Shown here: piece after piece, positions 8,299 to 18,199 of the stretch
How positions within the stretch are numbered: position 1 is the first letter of the stretch
Layout: each line of letters opens with the position of its first letter
Origin: an uncultured Verrucomicrobiales bacterium
Lineage (GTDB): Bacteria > Verrucomicrobiota > Verrucomicrobiia > Verrucomicrobiales > Akkermansiaceae
Assembly (NCBI GenBank): GCA_947039485.1
Contig: CAMQZC010000002.1
Location: forward strand, 62,001 to 126,000
Direction of reading: 5' to 3'
Length of the DNA: 64,000 nt
The notes under the pieces: generated by a model
Told to the model about the DNA's origin: nothing
The model's database searches: none
The model's input: the letters and a program-made list of their open reading frames with translations, nothing else
Program-made: the position numbers and the translations under genes

Positions 8299-10176
8299 TT
8301 AGAATTTGCGCGCTGGCGTTTTCGAGTAGTAGAGCATCTGCGCTCCTAAAATTGGCTGGCGGTAGCGGTATCTCCCCCTAGAGGAGATGATACTTCCAAC
8401 GCTGTTATAAGCATCGGTCCCTGCAAAGAGATCAGCGAAGTAGAAGTTGCGCTTGGGAGAAATGAGCAACAGACTGCCCTCCAGAGCGAGAGGCGCAAAG
8501 TCGCCAGCTTGGGCAACAACACCTGTCAGACCGCCCGGTGTATTGGCGGCTTGACGGTCGAGGGAAAAGGAGCATGGAGTCACAAGAAAGCCCTGCACGT
8601 CCATATCCTGACTCTCGAGCATGGGGAGGAGCTCGTTGCTAAAATCGCTGGCACGTAGAGGTGTCCACATGGATATCCTATTGCCATACCAAGCCACGGC
8701 CCAAGGCTGATCAGAGACGATGACTTCCTTGTCATTTGTTGATTTCTCAAGGGTGTGATTGAGAGCAAAGGGGTAGTAGGGGGGGAAGGCGGGTGTACCT
8801 CTCGCACCGAGCCATACACCGCGGTAAAGCGCCGTGGGCAACGCAAGCAGGAAGGGAGCAGCCGAAATGATCACCAGCATAATCACAATAAAATTACGCA
8901 CCAAGATATAGTCCGTCATGAGATTGAGGCGAGAGATAAAGTTAAAGAGCAAGGATACCCCGTAAGCAACAAAGAATGGGGTGAGCAGTACGTAGAGCTG
9001 GCTAGCGTGCACGGGTTGATTGACACCAAAGAGAGCCATCCCCAAGCTGACAAATATCCAAACGCTCAAAATCGCCCATTTCACAGCCTCAGCCTGAGTC
9101 CTGCGGTAGATATTAAAGAGCGACAAGAAGAAGAAGGGAGCCACAATGATGGAGCCAAGGTTGACATAGAGCTCGTTGAGCTGAGCAAAGGCGTAACCAA
9201 AGAGGCGCAGCGCAAAGTTAGCGCTATTTAGAGGGATATTCCCAATCTGAGTGGATCGCATAACCATATCCTCACCGCCACCGAAGCTGTTGTAGAAGGC
9301 GTAGTAGGCATTGCCAAACACGGAGCCCGTCAGAGTAGCGAGATTCATCACAGGAAGAGCAAGTACCACGGTGAGCACCACCAGCCCAATCAGGGCGTAG
9401 AGACCCATAGGGCGGAAGTAGATAGAGACAAAAACAAGTAAGCCTAGTGCAACCCATATACCCATCCAGCTCGTCAGGCAAAGAGCGGAGAGAAAGAGGA
9501 AGGTGAGTGAGGTGTAGATGATAGGCGCCCAAGGACGCTTATCCTTCTGCGACTGCACTGCGAGGGCGAGCATCTGCATCGCGAGCAGGAAGAAGCAGAG
9601 CATCATAGGCTGAGCTAGACCACTCACGCTAAACTTAAGCATCACATCGCTCACGGACATAAATATAATAGTTACCAACGCCACAGTATCATCAAAGAGG
9701 CGAGCGATGAGCACGTAGATGAGCATTAGTGAGACTAGAAAGAATAGGAGACTTGTCGCTGCAACAACTCGGTCAGGCCCATAGAGTAGTGAGCCCCCCT
9801 CAAACATGCGACTCTTCTCAAAGTCGGCAGCACCCGTCAGTTTCAACGCGCCTGCGAGGGTGTAGACGTAAAGTGGCGCATAACTCGTATCCTCAAGATT
9901 GTAAAAATGCAACTCAAGATCCTTATCTGCACGCGCAGCCTTGATGGTATCCATCATCATCTTGGGACGTAGAACAGCGGTGGTGTAGCCATCCCCATTA
10001 GCTACATTTCGCGCAATCTGAGCCATATCCATAGCTTCCTTTTGATCGAGCCCTCGGAAGGTGACTAGGAGTTGCACAAAGGAAATTGCGACGACTAACG
10101 CAATGCAAAGAATACGCTGGAGGCGGGAATGTTTCACTTGGGTCTCTCGACCTTTTTTGATGAAAGATGAACTCAT
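8299..10176 (-). CDS. Polytopic GT-C-like membrane protein (PMT/GT39-like)
   Basis: A 625-residue protein with a single N-terminal helix (about residues 22-42), a large extracytoplasmic loop with acidic residues (GLDQKEAMDMAQIARNVANG), then about ten further hydrophobic helices. A C-terminal soluble domain of ~140 residues begins around VSDQPWAVAWYGNRISMW. This is the layout of GT-C glycosyltransferases such as the PMT/ArnT and GT87 families, which use polyprenyl-phosphate sugars on the outer face of the membrane. An Asp in the first loop would be catalytic. Acceptor and sugar are unknown. It lies 18 bases from xseB and 9 bases from the response regulator, so it is probably in one transcript with both. 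Confidence 0.6.
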   Translation of the reverse strand: MSSSFIKKGRETQVKHSRLQRILCIALVVAISFVQLLVTFRGLDQKEAMDMAQIARNVANGDGYTTAVLRPKMMMDTIKAARADKDLELHFYNLEDTSYAPLYVYTLAGALKLTGAADFEKSRMFEGGSLLYGPDRVVAATSLLFFLVSLMLIYVLIARLFDDTVALVTIIFMSVSDVMLKFSVSGLAQPMMLCFFLLAMQMLALAVQSQKDKRPWAPIIYTSLTFLFLSALCLTSWMGIWVALGLLVFVSIYFRPMGLYALIGLVVLTVVLALPVMNLATLTGSVFGNAYYAFYNSFGGGEDMVMRSTQIGNIPLNSANFALRLFGYAFAQLNELYVNLGSIIVAPFFFLSLFNIYRRTQAEAVKWAILSVWIFVSLGMALFGVNQPVHASQLYVLLTPFFVAYGVSLLFNFISRLNLMTDYILVRNFIVIMLVIISAAPFLLALPTALYRGVWLGARGTPAFPPYYPFALNHTLEKSTNDKEVIVSDQPWAVAWYGNRISMWTPLRASDFSNELLPMLESQDMDVQGFLVTPCSFSLDRQAANTPGGLTGVVAQAGDFAPLALEGSLLLISPKRNFYFADLFAGTDAYNSVGSIISSRGRYRYRQPILGAQMLYYSKTPARKF

Positions 10177-10185
10177 ATAGTAGTA

Positions 10186-11592
10186 TTAGGTGGTCTTAAG
10201 GTAGCGGTCATAAACATCCAGAGATGCGAGCATCTTGCGCTGGAGGGTGCGTCGATTAATTCCCAAGAGACTAGCAGCCTCGCTTCTATTTCCCTGCGTG
10301 TACTGCAAGGCCGATAAAATCGCACGCTGCTCGATGTATTGTAGGTTAAACTCAACCTTCTTATCAAGTCTAAAGTCATGAGGAGGCGATGAAGATGGAA
10401 CTTTCACCGTCTGCGGGGGTTGATCACGACTCAAATAGTCAGGCAAATCCTCCAAATTGATGATATCCGCAGAACTCATCACCACGCCATGCTCCATAGC
10501 CGTGCGTAGCTGGCGCACATTACCCGGCCATGAGTAGCCGCGTAGGGCGTCCAAGGCAGCGCGACTCAGACTCTTTTCCTCCTTATTATTCTCGCGGCAG
10601 AACTCCTTGACAAAGGCATGAGCCATGAGCACGATGTCCCCTGCACGCTCTCGCAGGGGAGGCAGGTCAATGGAGATGACGTGAAGACGCTGGAAGAGAT
10701 CAAGGCGGAAGCTGCCCTCCTCCACCATCTGCTCAAGCCGCCTGTTGCAGGCCGCAATGAGGCGCACATTGATGGCAATTGGCTTGTTGCTACCCACGCG
10801 CTCGATACTGCGCTCGGAGAGCACGCGCAGGAGCTTCACCTGAGTAGGCATGTCAATCTCTGCAATCTCATCCAAAAAGAGGGTGCCGCCATCAGCCTCT
10901 TCAAATCGCCCGATGCGCCGCTGGGTCGCCCCAGTAAAAGAGCCACGCTCATGGCCAAAGAGCTCGCTCTCGACAAGCTGTGGTGAGAGTGCCGCGCAAT
11001 TTACCGCGACAAATCGTCCTGAGCTCCGTCCAGAGAGCTGATGAGCGGCCCGCGCGACGAGCTCCTTACCTGTCCCGCTCTCGCCTTGAATGAGTAGCGT
11101 TGCCGTACTGGGAGCAACCTGACGAATGCGGTTAAAAATCTTCTGCATCTCAGGACTATCCCCGAGCATACGATCAAGCCCACCCACAGGCTCAAGCTGG
11201 CGACTCAGCTGCTCATTCACCTGCTCGAGCTTGCGAGTCTGAGCGGCGCGTTTGAGCAGCAGCTCTACCTCATCGAGATTGAGCGGCTTGCTGAGGAAGT
11301 AGTAGGCACCATGTCGGTGAGCCTCAGCAGCGACATCGTCACTGCCATAGGCCGTCATCATGATGGAGGCCGGGGGATTGGGCAGCGCGCGTGCGTAGTC
11401 GATGATATCCATCCCGCTCTCGCCTGCGAGACGCAGGTCAGTGAGCAGGATATCCACAGGCTCATCAGCCAAGATAGCGCGAGCTGATGCCCCGTCAGCC
11501 ACGGCAAAAAGCTCATAATCATCCCCCAGCGCCATGCTCAGAGCATCACGCGTTGACTTTTCGTCATCAACTATGAGGAGGATTGGCAGCAT
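10186..11592 (-). CDS. Sigma-54-dependent response regulator (NtrC/AtoC family)
   Basis: A 468-residue three-domain regulator. The receiver has the acidic pocket at DDE (residues 9-11), phospho-acceptor Asp52 in LLTDLRL, and the MMTAYG and LSKPLN motifs. The AAA+ domain has Walker A GESGTGKE, ELFGHERGSFTGA for the sigma-54 contact loop, Walker B GGTLFLDEIAEI, and the PLRERAGDI and SWPGNVRQL elements. The C-terminal Fis-type HTH ends in GNRSEAASLLGINRRTLQRKM. The contact loop reads GSFTGA instead of the usual GAFTGA. No sensor kinase adjoins it; the nearest is the PhoR-like kinase at 18,200. It sits between argC and the GT-C-like gene. Confidence 0.93.
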   Translation of the reverse strand: MLPILLIVDDEKSTRDALSMALGDDYELFAVADGASARAILADEPVDILLTDLRLAGESGMDIIDYARALPNPPASIMMTAYGSDDVAAEAHRHGAYYFLSKPLNLDEVELLLKRAAQTRKLEQVNEQLSRQLEPVGGLDRMLGDSPEMQKIFNRIRQVAPSTATLLIQGESGTGKELVARAAHQLSGRSSGRFVAVNCAALSPQLVESELFGHERGSFTGATQRRIGRFEEADGGTLFLDEIAEIDMPTQVKLLRVLSERSIERVGSNKPIAINVRLIAACNRRLEQMVEEGSFRLDLFQRLHVISIDLPPLRERAGDIVLMAHAFVKEFCRENNKEEKSLSRAALDALRGYSWPGNVRQLRTAMEHGVVMSSADIINLEDLPDYLSRDQPPQTVKVPSSSPPHDFRLDKKVEFNLQYIEQRAILSALQYTQGNRSEAASLLGINRRTLQRKMLASLDVYDRYLKTT

Positions 11593-11604
11593 CGAGGAGA
11601 GAGG

Positions 11605-12651
11605 TTAAATCAACCAGAGGCCCTCAGTCTCATCAAATCCAAACATAATATTAAAGGCGTGCACACCCTGACCGCCAGCGCCCTTGACCACATTATCCTC
11701 CGCGCTCATGAGAACGAGGCGATTGGTGCGTGGGTCGATTGACCAGCCGACATCGACAAAGTTGGTACGCGTCACATTCTTCGTATCAGCTGGGTGATTC
11801 TCACCCAGCAAACGGACAAAGGGAGCAGCTGCATAGGCAGACTCCATGCAGGCTGTGATGTCCTGAGCACTCACACCAGGAGCCAGCTTGGCAACGGTGG
11901 TCGTCAAGATACCTGTATTAACGGGCATGAGATGAGGGGTGAAGGTGATGACAACGGGCGCACCAGCAGCGGAGCTAAGCTCCTGCTCAATCTCTGAGAG
12001 ATGGCGATGACGAGGCACGCTATAGGCACGCATACTCTCATTGCACTCGCAGAAGTGCAGGCTCACGTCAGCCTTGCGACCAGCACCAGAGACACCACTG
12101 CCGCTATTGACGACAATATCCTCAGGCAGGACAAGCCCAGCGCGAAGCAAGGGAACAAGGGGGATGATAATGCTGGTGGGATAGCAGCCCGGGGAGCCCA
12201 CGATGCGTGCGTTCTCAATCTCAGAGCGATACCACTCGGGCATACCGTAGACAGCCTCCTGCATGAGCGTCAAATCAGGATGAGCACCACCGTAGAACTC
12301 CTCATAGACCAGAGGATCATTGAGGCGGAAGTCAGCAGAGAGATCAACCACGCGCAGCCCAGCATCAACCAGACCACGAGCGTAAGAGGCAGCCACGCCA
12401 TGAGGCAGAGCCAAGAAGGCCATCTCGGCACCCGTGGCAGCAATGGCATCAACATCAGAGTTGGTGAAGTTCAACTGCGCACCCGGCACCCCAGAGAGGC
12501 GGGGGAAAAGCTCACAGACTTGCTGCCCAGCATACTGGCGCGATGTCGCACAGACAATCTCCACCCCGCGATGCAGCAAAAGAATACGCATTAACTCTTG
12601 CCCTGTGTAACCACTAGCTCCAACAACGGCGATCTTTACCTTCTTTTTCAT
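11605..12651 (-). CDS. argC: N-acetyl-gamma-glutamyl-phosphate reductase
   Basis: A 348-residue NADPH enzyme that reduces N-acetylglutamyl phosphate to the semialdehyde in arginine synthesis. It opens with the Rossmann loop VAVVGASGYTGQEL, followed by ATSRQYAGQ, and contains the catalytic cysteine in VGSPGCYPTS. Further family motifs are SGSGVSGAGRK, RHRHLSEIEQEL (active-site His) and TPHLMPVNTGILTT. The end reads DNVVKGAGGQGVHAFNIM, also typical. No other arg genes are present. The response regulator begins 12 bases after it. Confidence 0.97.
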   Translation of the reverse strand: MKKKVKIAVVGASGYTGQELMRILLLHRGVEIVCATSRQYAGQQVCELFPRLSGVPGAQLNFTNSDVDAIAATGAEMAFLALPHGVAASYARGLVDAGLRVVDLSADFRLNDPLVYEEFYGGAHPDLTLMQEAVYGMPEWYRSEIENARIVGSPGCYPTSIIIPLVPLLRAGLVLPEDIVVNSGSGVSGAGRKADVSLHFCECNESMRAYSVPRHRHLSEIEQELSSAAGAPVVITFTPHLMPVNTGILTTTVAKLAPGVSAQDITACMESAYAAAPFVRLLGENHPADTKNVTRTNFVDVGWSIDPRTNRLVLMSAEDNVVKGAGGQGVHAFNIMFGFDETEGLWLI

Positions 12652-12755
12652 ACTTGCGCGGATTATATCACAGGCATCCTGCTTATTTCAAGCATTCTCC
12701 CCCTGATAAACACGAAAAAAGCCAACTCTATAAAAGAATTGACTTTTTACTCGTA

Positions 12756-12829
12756 TCGGGCGAGCGGGATTCGAACCCACGACCCCTTGCACCCCATGCA
12801 AGTGCGCTACCAGACTGCGCTACCGCCCG
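12756..12829 (-). tRNA. tRNA-Pro(GGG)
   Basis: Read on the minus strand this 74-base cloverleaf has acceptor stem CGGGCGG/TCGCCCG, D arm GCGCAGTCTGGTAGCGC, anticodon stem CTTGC/GCAAG with loop ATGGGGT (anticodon GGG), T arm GTGGG-TTCGAAT-CCCGC and discriminator A. CCA is not encoded. It lies in the ~310-base gap between argC and the acyltransferase; nothing else is evident there. Confidence 0.95.
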
Positions 12830-12961
12830 AGTTGTGCACCGCTACCAGTGCACGGCCGAAGTATACAGGAAAGCAACAATCACGTCAAACTAATTTTTGC
12901 ATTTCTTAAAATAAAAGTTTCTCACCCTTTACAAAAAATGCAGAGCTAGTATATTAAGTGC

Positions 12962-13996
12962 ATGACAGCGGATTACTTACCACCCACCAGCCCAGCATCG
13001 GCTAAGCCTCGCGCTAGCTGGATTGATTTTTCGCGCGTCATTGCCACCATCCTCATTATCTACTTTCATCTCTGCTCAAGCTATTTTACAGGCTCTGGCA
13101 TCAGCATCACAAAAAACTGGATCAATAGCCCGCTCAACAACCCTGAGCCCGCCCTTGCCTTCTTCTTCATCACCGCGGCTTACTTCACAGGTCTCCATAT
13201 CTCCACTCGTAAGCTAGCAGGCAAGATTGCTGCCCTCCTCATCGTCTACGTCGTGTGGAATAGCCTTTTCGCCCTTGGACTCAATGATGAGCTCAGTTTC
13301 TCTCGAGTCTATGGCTTTGGAGTGAATGGTCGATTCCCAGCCGATTACCCCCTCTGGTTTGTGCGCGATGTCATCATCATGCTCTGCATGGTACCCATCT
13401 TTAAGCACATCCCTCTACTTAGTAGCATCACCTTCATCGCGCTGCTCATCATCTACAAGAATCAATGGCCATGGGAGGGCATGCACCTCAGCCGCATCCC
13501 CTCAGTTCACAACTTCATCCTTTTTTTACTCGGACTACAGCTCAGCCGCATCCCCCTTGAGCAGCTCCGTGCCAGACTCCAACACCCCATCCTCATTCCC
13601 CTCTGCATCGCTCTCATTACCCTTGGTAATCTAACCCTCGATAGCTGGCAGACATGGCAGCTTATTGAGGCGACCCTCGGAGCACTCACGCTCATCCTCA
13701 TTGGCATCGCAGCGCAGCGATACACGCCCCGCCTCTGTCTCAACGTCGCCAAAGCTGGCCCCGCCTGCTTCCTCATCTTTGCGGCTCATGCAGGCCTCAT
13801 CCTAGGCGTATCCCTGGCACTACAAAAACTCAGCCCAGCCATAGCGAGCAATACGGCCTTTGTCCTCAGCTTCCCCATCCTCATCTTTGGGGGCGGACTT
13901 CTTGCTTTTCGCATGATGCGCAGACGCTGCCCTATCTTACTACCCTTTTTAGCCTTAGAGGGTCGTCTCCCATTCCCCAAATCAGGATTAAAATAA
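12962..13996 (+). CDS. Membrane acyltransferase (Acyltransferase_3 family)
   Basis: A 344-residue polytopic protein with about ten hydrophobic helices. It starts with WIDFSRVIATILIIYFHL, the family motif in which the late His is thought to be catalytic, and later has YPLWFVRDVIIML, the other conserved element. These enzymes move acetyl or other acyl groups across the inner membrane onto surface sugars or lipids. It stands alone between tRNA-Pro and the SLC13 gene, so the acceptor is unknown. A second intact family member is at 61,062 and a truncated one at 54,566. Confidence 0.8.
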   Translation: MTADYLPPTSPASAKPRASWIDFSRVIATILIIYFHLCSSYFTGSGISITKNWINSPLNNPEPALAFFFITAAYFTGLHISTRKLAGKIAALLIVYVVWNSLFALGLNDELSFSRVYGFGVNGRFPADYPLWFVRDVIIMLCMVPIFKHIPLLSSITFIALLIIYKNQWPWEGMHLSRIPSVHNFILFLLGLQLSRIPLEQLRARLQHPILIPLCIALITLGNLTLDSWQTWQLIEATLGALTLILIGIAAQRYTPRLCLNVAKAGPACFLIFAAHAGLILGVSLALQKLSPAIASNTAFVLSFPILIFGGGLLAFRMMRRRCPILLPFLALEGRLPFPKSGLK

Positions 13997-14073
13997 GGTT
14001 AATATTTTTAGTGAAATTATCATTTTCTTCCTTGCCATCTTACTGAAGGAGGCGTAGTCTACAGAATACAATT

Positions 14074-14093
14074 TAGCCAATATTCTTTGGCTA
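14074..14093 (+). promoter_or_regulatory. Inverted repeat upstream of the SLC13 gene
   Basis: TAGCCAA (14074-14080) and TTGGCTA (14087-14093) form a perfect 7-bp inverted repeat 30 bases before the symporter start. It could be an operator or a leader hairpin; no T-run follows. Confidence 0.35.
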
Positions 14094-14123
14094 GATTAAC
14101 ACACCTCAATTTATAGCTCAACT

Positions 14124-15782
14124 ATGAACGCCGTCCTCAAAACCGTCATTCTTATCGCGATTTCCCTCGCCTGCAGTGCCGCCATGCTAATCATCCCCTA
14201 CGATAGCATAGGACTAACACTCAATCCCGTTGAGACACGAGTTATCGCATTATTCGTCTTTGCTGCCCTCATGTGGATTCTCGAGCCAATCCCCGTCTGG
14301 GCAACCTCAGTCCTGCTCATCCAGCTCTGCCTCTTTGGTATATCCGATCAGAGTCTCGCGCCCTTCCGCGAGGAGCGCATTGACAAGGCCGCTCTCGTTA
14401 CCCTCATCGCAGACGCTGCGCCCACGGCCTCAGCAGAGCAAATCAGCAAGATTGATGCCGCGAGCTACGGCAAGCTGACCAAAATCAGCAAACTCGACTC
14501 CGACACCATCCGCCTCACCCTTGAGAGCGAATTCCACAAAGCGGGCTTACATGATGCGGCCGCGCGACTCTACAGCGATGAACTCAAGCAAGAGACCGCA
14601 AAGATCCGCACAGTCAACATCGTTAAGCAACGCAGCCTGCTCGCCACCTTTGCCGACCCCATCATCATCCTCTTCTTGGGGGGATTCTTCCTCGCAGCAG
14701 CGGCAACCAAGTACAAGCTTGACCTCAATCTCGCCAACATCATGATGCGCCCCTTTGGCGTAAAGCCACGCAACGTCATGCTCGGGCTGATGATGATTAC
14801 CGCCATCTTTGCCATGTTCATGAGCAACACAGCAACAACAGCCATGATGCTCGCCATCCTCGCGCCCGTGCTTGGGCTCTTTGACCCCAATGACCGAGGT
14901 CGCATCGGCTTTGCCCTCTGCATCCCAGTCGCCGCCAACATCGGCGGCATCGGCACCCCCATTGGCACCCCCCCCAACGCCATCGCCATCAAAGTACTCA
15001 ACGACATGGGGCTCAGCATCAGCTTTGGCAAGTGGATGTGCCTTGGTGTCCCCTTTGTCATCATCATGCTCTTCATCTCTTGGTTTGTGCTCCTCAAGCT
15101 CTTCCCCATTGCGAAAGAGGAGCTGCGCATCAAAGTTAAGGAAAAGTTCATCACCACTCCCAAGGCTATTATCGTCTACATCACCTTCGTCCTCACCATC
15201 TCCCTCTGGATCATGGGTCGAGGCGTGCATGGCATGGACAGCAACACCATCGCCTTCATCCCCATTGCAATCTTCTCCGTCACGCGCGTCATCACGGAGA
15301 AGGATCTGGGTCTGATGAAATGGGAGGTACTCTGGTTGGTCGCGGGGGGCTTTGCCCTCGGTCTCGCCCTCCAAGAGAGCGGACTTGCCAATAACCTCAT
15401 GAACGCCATCCCCTTCAACACATGGAACATCATTGCGCTGCTACTCGGTGCAGGCTTCATCTGCATGTTCATGAGCACCTTTATGAGCAACACCGCCACA
15501 GCCGCTCTACTCACCCCCATCCTTGCGGCTGTCGCAGGTGGCATGATAGCCAGTGGTGTCATCTCTGAGGGCTGGGGCATTGCTCTACTCGTCGGTGTTG
15601 CCTTTGCGGCATCGCTGGGGATGGCTCTCCCCATCAGTACACCGCCCAATGCCCTCGCCTACGCCACAGGCATGATCAAATCCAAGGATATGGCCATCTC
15701 TGGTACCATTCTTTGCTGCATCGGCTTTGTCGTAGCCATCACTATTGTCACCATCGCCGCAGAAATAGGATTCTTTAACTAA
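14124..15782 (+). CDS. SLC13/DASS-family anion symporter
   Basis: A 552-residue membrane carrier of the divalent anion:Na+ symporter family (sulfate, phosphate or di/tricarboxylates). The two inverted repeats each carry their signature. The first has MFMSNTATTAMML followed by GTPIGTPPNAIA; the second has FMSTFMSNTATAALL followed by PISTPPNALA, supplying the SNT sodium and substrate sites. An extra polar segment of roughly 80 residues (about residues 78-165, starting near EERIDKAALV) is inserted between early helices. It contains a DAASYGKLTKISKLDSD stretch not expected in the core fold. A terminator follows. Substrate cannot be assigned. Confidence 0.88.
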   Translation: MNAVLKTVILIAISLACSAAMLIIPYDSIGLTLNPVETRVIALFVFAALMWILEPIPVWATSVLLIQLCLFGISDQSLAPFREERIDKAALVTLIADAAPTASAEQISKIDAASYGKLTKISKLDSDTIRLTLESEFHKAGLHDAAARLYSDELKQETAKIRTVNIVKQRSLLATFADPIIILFLGGFFLAAAATKYKLDLNLANIMMRPFGVKPRNVMLGLMMITAIFAMFMSNTATTAMMLAILAPVLGLFDPNDRGRIGFALCIPVAANIGGIGTPIGTPPNAIAIKVLNDMGLSISFGKWMCLGVPFVIIMLFISWFVLLKLFPIAKEELRIKVKEKFITTPKAIIVYITFVLTISLWIMGRGVHGMDSNTIAFIPIAIFSVTRVITEKDLGLMKWEVLWLVAGGFALGLALQESGLANNLMNAIPFNTWNIIALLLGAGFICMFMSTFMSNTATAALLTPILAAVAGGMIASGVISEGWGIALLVGVAFAASLGMALPISTPPNALAYATGMIKSKDMAISGTILCCIGFVVAITIVTIAAEIGFFN

Positions 15783-15799
15783 AACTAAATAAATCACCG

Positions 15800-15840
15800 C
15801 CCGTCTAGCTGACTTTTTGACAGCTAGGCGGGGTTTTTTA
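15800..15840 (+). terminator. Intrinsic terminator after the SLC13 gene
   Basis: A 12-bp stem (CCCGTCTAGCTG facing CAGCTAGGCGGG, one G-U pair) with a 9-base loop is followed by TTTTTT. Confidence 0.9.
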
Positions 15841-15967
15841 TTATTCGCAAATGATTGACAATTTGCGAATAAGTATAGGGATAATGAATCACGTTCTTTC
15901 TTGTGTCAATTTTGTCACATATCAAAGCCTGCATTCTTCCCGATGCTATGTTACAAAATATGCAGCT

Positions 15968-18187
15968 ATGGACAACATGTATATTGCCGTTTTAGGCATC
16001 CTCCTCCTCTTGGCCGCCTTTGACCTCATCGTCGGGGTCTCCAATGATGCAGCCAACTTCCTCAACTCGGCCATTGGCAGCCGCGCCGCCAAGCGCAGCA
16101 CCATCGTCGCCTGCGCCGCTATCGGTGTCGTGCTTGGAGCTTCCTTCTCCAGCGGTATGATGGAGGTCGCCCGCAATGGCATTTTTGTACCAGCAGAGTT
16201 CAGCTTCCATGAGGTGATGATGATCTTCCTCGCAGTCATGCTCACCGACGTCATCCTGCTCGATCTATTCAACACCTTTGGCATGCCCACCTCGACCACC
16301 GTCTCACTGGTATTCGAATTACTCGGTGCCGCAGTCGCTATGGCCATCTATAAGATGAACGCCTTCCCCGAGATATCACAAGATCTGGGCGACTACATCA
16401 ACACAGGCAAGCTCATGCAGATTATCATGGGCATCTTTAGCTCCGTCACCATTGCCTTTAGCTGCGGTTGCCTCATCATGTGGTTCTCGCGCATTCTCTT
16501 CAGCTTCCACTACAAGAAATCTTACCGCTATGTAGGCTCCCTCTGGTGCGCTATCGCCCTCTCCTCCATCACCTACTTTGCCGTCTTTAAGGGTCTCTCC
16601 AAGAGCAGCCTCATTGACAAGGAATCCATGCAGATGCTCAATGACAACATCTGGCTCGCCCTTGCATGCTGCTTCGCCTTCTGGTTTGTCACATCCTCCA
16701 TCCTCCAATTCTTATTCAAAGTCAACATGCTGCGTGTCACCGTACTCGCAGGCACCGCCGCCCTTGCACTCGCCTTTGCGGGCAATGACCTTGTGAACTT
16801 CATCGGCGTCTTCATGGCAGCGAAGTCCTCCCTCGCTATCGCTACAGACTTCGCTGCCAGCGGAGGAGACTATGTCAACATGCCCATGTCTGGGCTTTCT
16901 CAGGCAGTCCAAGCCGAGGTAGGCTATCTGCTCGCCGCAGGCCTCATCATGGTGGGTGCACTGCTCTTCTCCCGCAAGGCGCGCACCGTCTCCGAGACCG
17001 AGGTTAAACTCGCTCGCGTCACCAGCGGTAAAGAGCGATTTGGCTCCAGCCTCGCATCCCGTGCCCTCGTTCGCTACGTGCTCAACATCACGCGCGTCCT
17101 CAAGCTGATCACACCCATGCCCGTACAGGCATTCATCGCCAAGCGATTCACCCCGCTGGATCCTAGCGAGGAAGATGGCGCGGCATTTGATCTGGTACGA
17201 GCCACGGTCAACCTGACCACCTCAGCTCTGCTCATCTCCTTAGCAACCTCACTCAAGCTCCCCCTCTCCACCACCTACGTCACCTTCATGGTCGCCATGG
17301 GCACCAGCCTCACCGACCGCGCTTGGGGTCGTGACAGTGCCGTCTACCGCATCACAGGCGTACTCGCCGTCATCGGTGGTTGGTTCATGACGGGCATTGC
17401 CGCCTTTACAGCAGCCTTCCTCAGTGCTACAATCCTTGCCTACTGGGGCGCATGGGGTATCGGCTTCTTGATCATCCTCGTCATCGCCATCCTCATCAAG
17501 ACCACGTTGCATCACCGCAAGAACAGCAGCCGCGAAGTCAAAGTCCTCGACCTCACCGACCGCGTTACCCTGCGCCAGATGAGCGAGAGCTCGGCGAGCA
17601 TCATCTCTCAAATACTCAAGATTCACAGTGCCGCTATCAAGGCACTGCTTGATGAGGATCGCAGCACCCTCAAGCGCATGCGCCGCCGCGCACGTGGTAT
17701 CGAGCGCGACATCAAGCACCGCAAAGAGGATGAGATCCTGCCTAGCCTCCACAACCTGCCCACAGAACTCGCAAAGGACGGTCAAATGCTCTACAGCATC
17801 AGCGAAAGCACCAAATCCATCTCCGAGAGCCTCTACACCATCGTGAGTGCTGCCTACATCCACATCGACAACCACCACCGTGGGCTGAGCGAGGAGCAGG
17901 CACATGACCTCATCGAGATGAACAACAAGGTGGGCGTCTTCTTCCCCAACCTCTGCCAGCTGCTCGAATCAGGCAACTTTGAGGACATCGACCGCGTCAT
18001 GGCTCAGGCTGGAGACCTCGGTGAAGAATTTGCTGACTGCATCACCCGTCACCTAGCCAAGGAAAGCGACGATGTCGGACATATGCGCAGTAGCATCCTC
18101 TACCTCAACCTGCTCAACGAGACACGAGCCATGGTTCGCAAGTCATTCTCCCTCATTAAGGAGCAAAAGCACCTCTATCACAAATAA
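15968..18187 (+). CDS. pit: PiT-type inorganic phosphate transporter with C-terminal PhoU-like domain
   Basis: A low-affinity phosphate:cation carrier. The frame stays open upstream to 15851, but the start is placed at ATG 15968 because the family N-terminus (IAVLGILLLLAAFDLIVGVSNDAANFLNSAIG) begins there. The PiT repeats GVSNDAANFLNSA and FAGNDLVNFIGVFMA are both present, with NTFGMPTSTTVSLV and KLPLSTTYVTFMVAMG. From about residue 520 the protein is soluble and helical (DLTDRVTLRQMSESSASII, then acidic/basic helices), resembling PhoU, which in other systems links transport to the PhoR kinase. A PhoR-like kinase starts 12 bases downstream, supporting a transport-plus-sensing pair. Confidence 0.9.
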   Translation: MDNMYIAVLGILLLLAAFDLIVGVSNDAANFLNSAIGSRAAKRSTIVACAAIGVVLGASFSSGMMEVARNGIFVPAEFSFHEVMMIFLAVMLTDVILLDLFNTFGMPTSTTVSLVFELLGAAVAMAIYKMNAFPEISQDLGDYINTGKLMQIIMGIFSSVTIAFSCGCLIMWFSRILFSFHYKKSYRYVGSLWCAIALSSITYFAVFKGLSKSSLIDKESMQMLNDNIWLALACCFAFWFVTSSILQFLFKVNMLRVTVLAGTAALALAFAGNDLVNFIGVFMAAKSSLAIATDFAASGGDYVNMPMSGLSQAVQAEVGYLLAAGLIMVGALLFSRKARTVSETEVKLARVTSGKERFGSSLASRALVRYVLNITRVLKLITPMPVQAFIAKRFTPLDPSEEDGAAFDLVRATVNLTTSALLISLATSLKLPLSTTYVTFMVAMGTSLTDRAWGRDSAVYRITGVLAVIGGWFMTGIAAFTAAFLSATILAYWGAWGIGFLIILVIAILIKTTLHHRKNSSREVKVLDLTDRVTLRQMSESSASIISQILKIHSAAIKALLDEDRSTLKRMRRRARGIERDIKHRKEDEILPSLHNLPTELAKDGQMLYSISESTKSISESLYTIVSAAYIHIDNHHRGLSEEQAHDLIEMNNKVGVFFPNLCQLLESGNFEDIDRVMAQAGDLGEEFADCITRHLAKESDDVGHMRSSILYLNLLNETRAMVRKSFSLIKEQKHLYHK

Positions 18188-18199
18188 GAAAACAAGCTC

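Noticed and set aside
14547..15374. Long minus-strand open frames opposite the SLC13 gene (up to 275 codons)
   Set aside because: They are rich in Asp, Glu, Gly and His in a repetitive way that mirrors the hydrophobic codons of the plus-strand carrier; the SLC13 protein has all family motifs.
17249..17905. 218-codon minus-strand frame opposite the PiT-PhoU gene
   Set aside because: It is the shadow of a GC-rich coding strand; no start context, no family resemblance, and the plus-strand protein is complete.
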